From the NCBI RefSeq assembly GCF_028009165.1, contig NC_079244.1:1612001-1676000 (forward strand): a stretch of DNA of 64,000 nucleotides, given 5' to 3'. Source of the DNA: Akanthomyces muscarius (lineage: Eukaryota > Ascomycota > Sordariomycetes > Hypocreales > Cordycipitaceae). Positions 11,148-19,493 of the stretch are shown here, piece by piece. Both the position numbers and the translations under genes were made by a program. Position 1 is the stretch's first letter; each line of letters begins with the position of its first letter. The notes under the pieces are model-generated. The model ran no database searches. It was given only the letters and a program-made list of their open reading frames with translations, and had not been told where the DNA came from.

Positions 11148-12412
11148 ATGGGACAGGAGGAATCAAGCATGGTAAACGAGTCTACCCCTCCAAAGACTCT
11201 CTCGGAGCGTAACCTCTCAGCCATTGCCGACTATATCAAGAGCGGTGATGTCAAGCGCATCGTTGTCATGACCGGTGCTGGAATTTCCACCGCTGCAGGA
11301 AGTAGGATGACCTCTCATGCCTCATACCTTCTGCCACTGACCACTACCCTGCAGTACCGGATTTCAGATCGCCAAAGACTGGACTGTACAACAACCTTGC
11401 TCGCCTAAATCTGCCTCATGCAGAGGCGGTCTTTGAAATTTCGTATTTCAAAGAAAACCCAGAGCCATTCTACGTTCTTGCAAAGGAGCTTTATCCTGGC
11501 AAATTCCACCCAACGGTCTCACATGTGTTTCTCGCCCTTTTGGCCGAAAAGGGTCTACTTCACATGCTCTTCACACAAAACATCGACTGTCTCGAGAGAG
11601 CCGCCGGCGTGCCCGCGGAAAAGATCATTGAAGCTCATGGAAGCTTTGCCACTCAACGATGCGTCGAGTGCAAGAAGGAGTTCCCCGACGATGAGATGAA
11701 GACGCATGTCCACAACGGAGATGTGCCGCGATGCATAGACATGAGCTGCAATGGTCTTGTGAAGCCAGATATTGTATTCTTTGGAGAAGCACTACCGAGA
11801 GCCTTTTCGGAGCAGAGCCACACGGCAGTCATGGCCGATCTGGCCCTCATCATCGGCACAAGTTTGCAAGTCTACCCTTTCGCCGGCCTACCGCAAATGG
11901 TGCGAGATTCCGTACCGCGTGTGTTGTTCAATATGGAAAGAGTTGGACAGATCGGAGCCCGACCGGACGATGTCTTGTCGCTGGGATCCTGCGATGACGG
12001 CATTCGCCAGCTGGCTGCCGAGCTTGGTTGGGCCGACGAGCTGGAGAAGATGTGGCGCGGAGTTGTTGGTGACGACGAGGCCGAGAGGCAACTGAGGAGC
12101 CAAAAGGAGCGCAGCAAGGAGGTCGACGAGGAGGTGCAGAGACTCACGGAAGATGTGGAGACTGCATTGAGGATCCACGACGAGGAGTCTGCCAGCAACG
12201 AGGCGGTGGCTTCCAAGTCTCGCCAGTCAGAGGAAGCCGAGCCGAGAGACGACATTCCGGGACAGAAAGCAGATGTGGCTGCAGAAGTAGAGAGCTCTGC
12301 AAAAGCCAACAAAGTGCTGTCACAGGAGCCGGAAACCGAAAAGGACGGCGAAGTGCTCACAAAAGACGATTCAGCGGAGAGAAGCGATAGTCTCCCCAAG
12401 CCGACACTGTAA
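11148..12412 (+). CDS. HST2: NAD-dependent protein deacetylase, Hst2-type sirtuin
   Basis: Two exons, 11148-11301 and 11355-12412, with a 53-nt intron that falls inside the first signature: GAGISTAAG joins IPDFRSPKTGLY only after splicing. The product is 403 residues. It removes acyl groups from lysines using NAD+. Visible: the NAD loop GAGIST (residues 43-48), the TQNID motif (125-129), the catalytic His146 in HGSF, four zinc Cys (154, 157, 178, 183) and GTSLQVYPFA. The YNNLARLNLPHAEAVFEI segment and VKPDIVFFGE are closest to the yeast Hst2/SIRT2 subgroup. Residues after about 300 are an acidic, Glu/Ser-rich disordered tail, longer than in yeast Hst2, which may affect localisation. Probably cytosolic and nuclear. 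Confidence 0.94.
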
Positions 12413-12883
12413 GGACCGGCAATAGAATACGCGACAGCTGCGGCATAGCGACACACATGGTAAAATCTGCAAAGAGAGATGGACGGGTAGCTTGGTTAGC
12501 ACCATGTGATTTATGCAACGACGAGCCATGAATATATGAAGATGTTAAAGCTCAACATTGTTTACGCCATGCATGTAGAATACTCAGATTGTAACGAGTC
12601 TGAACTTGTAAGTCATTAATAGCCACTCGGAATTGTCACCATCAGCTCCTCGACCCCGTTGATAGTGCATTCTCCAATCACGTTGTCACCTGCCATTGCA
12701 TGCAAAACAAATCGGCGTATATCCATTTCATTAGGAGTTGGCCTATACACACCCGGGCGAGTGATGCGAACACATTGGCTCGCTATTGTACACACGATGT
12801 TTCCATCTCTTTTTCACATAGTTACAGTTGAAGAGGACGGCTTTGCTATTTTGCCGGCATCTTCACATGCCATTTGTCGCAGC
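12413..12883. other. Convergent 3' spacer between HST2 and MGR2
   Basis: A 471-nt gap where two genes meet tail to tail; it should hold both polyadenylation regions. No gene seen. Confidence 0.5.
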
Positions 12884-13439
12884 TCACGAGCTCTTCCTCC
12901 ATCCCGGGCTCGCCATCATGATTATTGGTCTTCGGTGCGCTCGCATGTAAGCCTCGCGAAGCTTGGGGTCGGCGTCGGATCGAATGACGCTACCGATGGA
13001 CATGAAGAATCTGGTCACGGTTAGTTTTCGCAATGCAGAGGTAGACGGCGCATTACTCACCCAAAGGTAGCGCCAGAAGCACCCATGAACTGTCCCAGAG
13101 TTCTGAAAACTCCTTGGGACCCTGCGCCGTGTCTGAAAATGCTAACTGTGCCTGCGTATTGTTAGATTTTTGTCCGGCGCAAATGCAGCTCAGCACGTCG
13201 ACATACCGTAGATGAAGCCAATGATTACACCGACAGCTGAAGGAGGTCGTTAGAGGTCTTCACGATAATGTGTGCGTCAAAAGGCAAAACATACTTCCTC
13301 CCATCATGGCTCCCATTTTGACTATAAAGAGTGTATTAGTACATAAGATAGAGAAGCGCATTGCCGATGTGATCGTACACTTGTCAAAGTTGGACGGGCC
13401 ATGTTGGCCGCCCATGGGGACGTTGGCAACAGGGGGCAT
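12884..13439 (-). CDS. MGR2: Mgr2/Romo1-like TIM23 translocase subunit
   Basis: Found only by splicing five minus-strand exons: 13379-13439, 13295-13321, 13207-13236, 13061-13151 and 12884-13010. Every join keeps frame and gives 111 residues. Mgr2 is a small inner-membrane protein that associates with TIM23 and gates lateral release of precursor proteins; the animal homologue is Romo1. The signatures are FKMGAMMGG followed by VGVIIGFIYG (first membrane helix, Gly-rich), a loop with FRHGAGSQGV, then TLGQFMGASGATFGFFMSIGSVIR (second helix). The N terminus is short and Gly/Gln-rich. Exons 2 and 3 are only 27 and 30 nt. The tail after EAYMRAHRRP may be longer than in relatives, so the exact stop is a little less certain. 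It is divergent from the FHA gene. Confidence 0.9.
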
Positions 13440-14346
13440 ATTGGCGGCTCGTGCAGTTTGACGTCGTCTTGTCGTTGAGTTGGGTGAAATGCGACCCTTA
13501 CAGATTCGATGATTTGAACACCACCCGAACCGAGTTTCGCGGAGCTCGCCTCCAAACCGCGAGCGTTGATTGGGGAGCACCAAGCTCTGCGGATAAACTT
13601 TGTTACGAACCGCTACGCGCCCCTCACAGTGCGATTACACGGAGCATTGCAGTTATACACAGTGTAGATAGCTCACGTGAAGCAAATCTGAGAGGATGTA
13701 GAATACAAGGCTTAAGTACGTACGGGAATGAAATATTGGCCAGGGCGTATCTTTGAGAGTGCATTCGCGTTTGTTGTACACAAAATTATTTTTCTCGAAG
13801 CAGGTAGCTGTGGCGTGACGTACATGTTACAAGCAGCTCGATGCGCTGCCCACTGTGCGACCTTCAGAAGCGCTTCTGGCAAGACGGGGGTAGTGTCCAG
13901 CACTATCTTTCGTCCCGGCTAGAGCCCCCGTGCCATTAATCAACGTCGTCAAAATCTACATCCAACCCAAATCACTGCATTTTTCGGTAAGTCTTTGCAT
14001 TGTACGCCCATCGCTGCATTTTGTACCACAGAATGACACGGGGCGCTCCGTGGCATTCTCTTCAGTACCACGCACTTTCCCGATCGACATTTCAATCATT
14101 CTGACCAGATTTTGTCCATCATAGATCAATCGACCGCGTTCTTATACCCCTTCATCTTCATCAAACTCGTGGTACTGTGGGCTGCTTACCAGGAGAAACG
14201 CCTGAGAAGCCCGCTGCGGCTCCGACTGAATGGTCGCTCGTCGGCGCCGGTCATAAAGCCTCGTAACACGACATTTGGCGGGAGCGATCTACGCACTACT
14301 TTCAACGACGACCTCGACCCAGCGCCATCAACCTCGATCCTTCCCC
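13440..14346. other. Divergent promoter region MGR2 / FHA gene
   Basis: About 900 nt between two head-to-head start codons, so promoters of both genes must lie here. No coding sequence recognised. In the last 110 nt before the FHA gene's ATG the frame is open but lacks an ATG. Confidence 0.5.
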
Positions 14347-16581
14347 ATGACTGCAGTCGCCAATCCACTAGCGTTCCCTCAAGTGTCGCGTTCATCATGG
14401 GGTACTATTAACGGAAATACCCCCATGAATCCAGACGAAGTGCGAGGCATGTTTGCTCCTCGCAAGAACCTCGCACGAAGCAACTCATCATCGTCGATAT
14501 CGTCCGACTCTTCGAATACTTCTGTCGCCACAAACGGCTCCCAAGCAAACGGTACCCCTTTGTCGAGCACATCCGAGGTCAGCCAATGGTCAGCCAATGG
14601 TCCGCAACGAAAACGTCCACAACCTAAGAACCCGTGGCCCACGGGCAAGGGCGACATGCCAACCGAGTTTTCCAGAGTAGCAAACGGCCGACCGAACGGC
14701 ATGCTCCCCCATAGCGTCATGCAACAACAAGCCGGACAAACTCAAATGACACAGCAGGGTATGATGCGGCCCGGCCCATCGGAGCAACCGCAAGGGGGCC
14801 AGCCCGTTCTGTACCTTCTTTCTCTCAATGGCACATTTGAGCGAAAGACGATTGCTGTGCCTTTTGCCCCCGAGACTTTACGGATAGGCCGCCAAACGAA
14901 CCAGAAAACAGTACCGACTCCCACAAACGGATTTTTTGACAGCAAAGTCCTGTCAAGACAGCACGCTGAAATTTACGCCGAGCGTAATGGCAAGATCTTT
15001 ATTCGCGATGTGAAGTCCTCCAACGGCACATTTGTCAATGGCACACGCCTGTCCCAAGAAAACCGGGAGTCTGAACCTCACGAGTTGCAGACTGCCGACC
15101 ACCTCGAACTTGGAATTGACATTGTTAGTGAGGACCAAAAGACGGTTGTTCACCATAAAGTCGCAGCGAAAGTCGAGCACTCTGGGTTCTTGGCAGCTTC
15201 GAACAATGTTCTGGATATGAGCTTTGGCGATCTAGATCCCGCTAATGGCTCGATGATGATGCCACCAGGGCAGATGCAACTGCGCGGCCGACAAGCTAAC
15301 AACAATACCGGCATGGGCCCCAATGGGCGTATGATACAGAATGGAGCTGCGCCGAACCCACAGCCTAATGGCATGATGCAACAGCGATCCTTTTTTGTCC
15401 CGCCCATTGCAACGGACCAAATCATGAAACGCCTAGCTACGGAAATGCGAAACGCAAAGGTACAAGCGCAGGATTTGAGCCGAACAAATCAGTTTGTTAC
15501 AACCCTGCTGTCGAAAGAAGATATCAAGGATCTGGAGAAGTCTGAAGCTCAAGAGGCCCCCAAACCTTTCCCTATCGTCAACGGCAACGGCATTGCGTCA
15601 CGGACCGATGCAAAGACTCGATTCTCTGATCCTCCTGCGCCGCCACCGCAGCAACCGCTGCCAGAGAAGCCGGATGTGCCCGGACTGAAACGAGCCGCCG
15701 GAGAACGACCAAAATCTGGCCCTACAATGTCTTCTCCAATTCGACAAGACAATGTCAGCCAGATTATTCAACTGACAGAAGCACTCAACAATGCCAAGCG
15801 AGATATCGACACGCAGACGGCAAGGATGCGTGAGCTTGAAGCTATGCTAGAGAGAGAGAGAGAAGCGAGAGCTTTGGCTGAAGATCTCGCGATGCGCTTG
15901 GAAGAATCGGCCAAGAGCCAAATGAATGGTTCTGCCGTTTTGCCTGTGGAGGAAGCTGAAGAGGCAGTGGCAGAAACTACCCTAATGGGCGACAGCACGA
16001 AAGACATTGCCGAGCTGCTAGCTGATGAGACGGAACGCCTGGTTAACGGGGTAAATGAAGAGGATACCGCTCTCCAAACTCGCCTCAGCACTATGGAAGC
16101 GCAAGTCAACGAGCTTCGGGATCAGATGGAGCAGTGGAAAGCACGCTGCGAAGCTGCAGAGACTGAGCGTGATACCGGCCGACAATCACTGGCTGAAATG
16201 GTCACTAAGCTCCGAGAAGAAGAAGCCCTCAGAGTAGCGGCTGAAGCAAAGGCCCTCTCCAGCTCTCCGAAATCACCTCAAAGCGAGACTCGTGCCACAT
16301 CTGGACAAGATGAAACTGGCACTGGTAGCTCTGCCACAAGCAAAGTGGCTAAGAATGAAAGCACACAGGCTACTGAGTCGGAGCCACTGGAAGAAAGCCC
16401 GACATTATCGAGAGCCAACACCATCACCCCTCTCAACGCACACAGACGGGGTTCGTTACAAGATGATAGGCTTTACAGCGGGCTTCCATATGCGTCGATG
16501 CTGGGTGTTGTCCTGATTGGTATGGGAATGATGGCAGTGATCAATGGATGGCAATCATCTCCACCGCGAATCGAAAGATAG
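14347..16581 (+). CDS. pro45: FHA-domain, tail-anchored STRIPAK protein (SLMAP / Pro45 / Far9-Far10 type)
   Basis: Intronless, 744 residues from the first in-frame ATG. The FHA domain spans about residues 155-265: LRIGRQTN (phosphopeptide loop), then VLSRQHAEIYA, RDVKSSNGTFVNG and LELGIDI. After a low-complexity linker rich in Asn, Met, Gly and Gln come coiled-coil segments (about 470-540 and 560-640, Glu/Arg-rich). A single C-terminal hydrophobic stretch, ASMLGVVLIGMGMMAVING (about 715-734), is followed by only some ten residues, so it is a tail anchor. This order matches SLMAP in animals, Sordaria Pro45 and yeast Far9/Vps64-Far10, subunits of the STRIPAK phosphatase-kinase complex on ER and nuclear envelope that controls cell fusion and fruiting. 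Orthology is inferred from architecture. Confidence 0.85.
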   Translation: MTAVANPLAFPQVSRSSWGTINGNTPMNPDEVRGMFAPRKNLARSNSSSSISSDSSNTSVATNGSQANGTPLSSTSEVSQWSANGPQRKRPQPKNPWPTGKGDMPTEFSRVANGRPNGMLPHSVMQQQAGQTQMTQQGMMRPGPSEQPQGGQPVLYLLSLNGTFERKTIAVPFAPETLRIGRQTNQKTVPTPTNGFFDSKVLSRQHAEIYAERNGKIFIRDVKSSNGTFVNGTRLSQENRESEPHELQTADHLELGIDIVSEDQKTVVHHKVAAKVEHSGFLAASNNVLDMSFGDLDPANGSMMMPPGQMQLRGRQANNNTGMGPNGRMIQNGAAPNPQPNGMMQQRSFFVPPIATDQIMKRLATEMRNAKVQAQDLSRTNQFVTTLLSKEDIKDLEKSEAQEAPKPFPIVNGNGIASRTDAKTRFSDPPAPPPQQPLPEKPDVPGLKRAAGERPKSGPTMSSPIRQDNVSQIIQLTEALNNAKRDIDTQTARMRELEAMLEREREARALAEDLAMRLEESAKSQMNGSAVLPVEEAEEAVAETTLMGDSTKDIAELLADETERLVNGVNEEDTALQTRLSTMEAQVNELRDQMEQWKARCEAAETERDTGRQSLAEMVTKLREEEALRVAAEAKALSSSPKSPQSETRATSGQDETGTGSSATSKVAKNESTQATESEPLEESPTLSRANTITPLNAHRRGSLQDDRLYSGLPYASMLGVVLIGMGMMAVINGWQSSPPRIER

Positions 16582-17256
16582 ATGGAAGCTGCACTCGGCT
16601 TTCGCAAGCGCGGTCTACGGCAATGTGCTCTTGCAACAGCACATCAACCAAGTTGCGAGATCCAAGGGCCGTGGCCGTCTCCCACGATACATTTCCTCTG
16701 TACAAGTTTATTAGCGGGTTCTTCTCTTTCCTGTTTTTGTACTGGTACCAAGTGTCACATATATGCTGAGCTTGCATTTTGGACCAAGCATGGAATTTGC
16801 ACTTTGCGCGGGCACGGAACTTACGATGAGCTCGAATATTGTTTTATTTTACCACTTTTTGTTACGACTAGGGAATCTGAGGATGACGATGCAGCGGGCT
16901 GGTTGGGAAGCCGGCATCATATTTTATTTGTTGGGGGTTTTTGCATAGCTGAGAAAGCGACCAAGGACATGTCATTTAGCGACGTCACTTTTCAAGCCAC
17001 TGTAAATACATTTTATGGGAGTAATGATTTCTGATCAATTTTAACATGGCTTAACGTCTGATACAATTGCGGCCTGCACTGCCTGAGCAAGCTCTCAAGG
17101 CTGGCTCCACATGTGACATCGCCAAAAAATGGGCAGATTGCCTGGAGGAACTTCACTCTTCCATCGCTCGCGCCAAACTGATGGCAGCCCCTCAATTGAT
17201 GTACGCAAGAAATAAACAACCGCAGTCTTCCTCAAGCAACAGTGCACGACGAGAAT
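16582..17256. other. Intergenic region
   Basis: A 675-nt gap before COX16 with no recognisable gene: 3' UTR of the FHA gene and promoter of COX16. Confidence 0.5.
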
Positions 17257-17698
17257 ATGCCGACATTTCAGAGCAAAAAGTTCCGGTCCGCCGGCGAGGG
17301 CAACGCCGTGGGAGCCAAGTACCGCGCCGTCATGAGCAAGCACCCGTTTCTCATGTTTGGCCTGCCGTTCCTGGCCGTCATCGTCGCCGGCTCCTTTGTC
17401 CTGACGCCCGCGACGGCCATTCGATACGAGCGGCACGACCGCCGTGTGCGCCAGATGACCCGAGACGAGGAACTCAACGTGCGACGCTCGGCGCGCAAGG
17501 TGGACATGCGCGAAGAATACTATGTATGTCGGTGGCAGTTTATGGGCTCACGGACTCGCCGAGCTTCTGAGTCTCGTCGCTTGGAGTCGATTTGCTAATC
17601 ACTGTGAGCAGAGGCTATCGGGCAGCAAAGACTTGGACAATTGGGAGCAGAAGCGCGTAGAACGACTTCCGGGCGAAAGCGACGGCATCCTACGATAG
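17257..17698 (+). CDS. COX16: Cytochrome c oxidase assembly protein Cox16
   Basis: Two exons, 17257-17523 and 17612-17698, separated by an 88-nt intron, giving 117 residues. Cox16 is a single-pass mitochondrial inner-membrane protein needed for complex IV assembly, acting with Cox1/Cox2 intermediates. The sequence starts with a short basic N terminus (FQSKKFRSAG), then the conserved KHPFLMFGLPFLAVIVAGSF membrane helix (about residues 29-48), then TPATAIRYERHDRRVRQM and a charged helix ending in DMREEYY. The second exon supplies the conserved DLDNWEQKRVERLPGE tail. Length fits the family (about 100-140). Confidence 0.92.
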
Positions 17699-18295
17699 GG
17701 CATCTTGCCAAGAACTAGGATGTTTCGAAAAGCTCAATTGAAAGCGTGCGATACTACGAAAACGATCACGACGAACAACTGCCGAATATGACGACGGACT
17801 ACGGAAAACCAGACGGCGCTGCAGGCAGCGTCGAATACCTGAGGAGCGTCTACGAAGAAAGCTTGGCAAATTCTTTGCATGCACCCACAAGCGCGGAAAT
17901 GCGTAACTTCTGTATATTATATGTATCATAACCATATAGCCTTGGTCCGAGGCTCACCATAACATCGTGACACAATACACACGAATCCTATGTGAACGGA
18001 CTTTATCTCCAATATTCCAAGCGGCATCGGACGATGACTTGAGATGGTCTTCCGGGCCCGAGTAAAAGTCCGTGCCCGAACATCGAAACACTGCCGCTAA
18101 GGGAAGACTTGAAGAGGAACTTGCATGTAAAGAGACTCATCTACCGAATGCACAGTGGATCAGCAGACGGACTGGTGCGCCGCTCCGACGTGCATGCATA
18201 TATAGTTTCAGCTGGCTTCGCACACATACAATCTATCATCCACGTTATAGCACTCTGATGATATATGACCAGCGATACCAGAGTTTCAACACGAA
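17699..18295. other. Intergenic region with TATA-like promoter
   Basis: A 597-nt gap. A TATA-like element CATATATAG lies near 18196-18204, about 95 nt before the next start codon. No gene seen. Confidence 0.5.
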
Positions 18296-19288
18296 ATGGC
18301 TCCCTTTTCCATCCAAGGCAAGACTGCGGTGGTCACCGGCGCAGGGTCAGGTAAGTTTGGCGGCCCCCGGTAAGCCCCGATCGAGCATCGACTAACTCTT
18401 ACCCCGCAAGGAATTAACCTGGCTTTTGCCCAACTCCTCCTCAGCAAAGGCTGCAATGTCGTTTTTGCCGACATCAGGCTGCGCCCAGAGGCCCAAGATC
18501 TGCTGGGCAAGCACAACGGCGCCGGCGACGGCCCCCGCGCCGCCTTTGTCGAGACGGACGTGACCGCGTGGGAGGATCTCCGAAACATGCTCGACTATGC
18601 CGTGTCGGAGTTTGGCAGCTTCGACATTGTGTGCCCCGGCGCGGGCGTCTTTGAGCCGCCCACGTCCAGCTTCTGGCACCCGCCAGGTTCCATCACCAGC
18701 CGCGACTTTGTCGAGGCCAACCACTACACGTCGCTGGACATTAACCTCACGCACCCAATCCGCGCGACGCAGCTGGCCCTGCAGCACTGGCTGGCGCCGG
18801 AGAATGCGGCCCAGCAGACGCCCAATGCGCCCAAGCGCGTGGTCAACATTGCCTCCATTGCCGGCTACACGCCCGTCTTCAACTGTCCCCTCTACGCGGC
18901 GGCCAAGTTTGGCGTCGTCGGGTTCACGCGCTCCCTCGCACGGCTGGATGCCGAGGTGGGCATCCGTGTGAGCGCCGTGGCGCCAGGCCCCGTGAGCACG
19001 CCGATGATCTCTGAGCATCCGGACAAGGAGAACCTCGTCGACGTTAACAAGGACGCCCTGGCGACTCCGCAAGAGGTGGCGGAGGGGATGCTGCTGCTGG
19101 TCGAGTCGGAGGACTACGCTGGCGGTACCATCCTAGAGATTGTGGCCAGTTCTACTAGGAAGGTGTCGGTATGGAACGACCCCGGCCCGAGCACGGGACC
19201 GCGCGCGGGGACAAGCTTGTCGAACATGAAGAATGCTGCGGAGAATGTCGCAAAGAGCCTGAAGAACGGGACATGGCAGACTGACTAG
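18296..19288 (+). CDS. Short-chain dehydrogenase/reductase, prostaglandin-dehydrogenase-like
   Basis: Two exons, 18296-18350 and 18411-19288; the intron interrupts the nucleotide-binding loop, so TGAGSGIN appears only after splicing. The product is 310 residues, an NAD(P)-dependent oxidoreductase. Visible features are VVTGAGSGINLAFA (residues about 12-25), DIR after the second strand (suggesting NAD preference), a CPGAGV variant of the NNAG motif, the catalytic Ser in NIASIAGYTP, and YAAAK with the catalytic Tyr and Lys, followed by VAPGPVSTPM. Closest by eye to the 15-hydroxyprostaglandin dehydrogenase-like fungal SDRs. A low-complexity C-terminal tail (GPSTGPRAGTS) extends past the fold. 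Its 3' end is about 205 nt from the 3' end of the HypX-like gene, tail to tail. Confidence 0.9.
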
Positions 19289-19493
19289 GAACGTTGAATG
19301 ATTCTGATATGGTGAGAGAGTGTTCATGAGTGTGAAATTAACGGCTATAACGAATACAAAAACAAAATTACTGCTACGTGTAGCAAACGAATGTCCTGAT
19401 AAACCGACGCCAGCGCTTCTGCTAATTAAGATCCTTGCTTCGACAAAGAAAAAGAATATATGAAATAGAAATGAAAACCCAGGCAGCATTCTT

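Noticed and set aside
12659..13024. 121-codon plus-strand frame
   Set aside because: It overlaps the last MGR2 exon on the opposite strand, which has clear homology.
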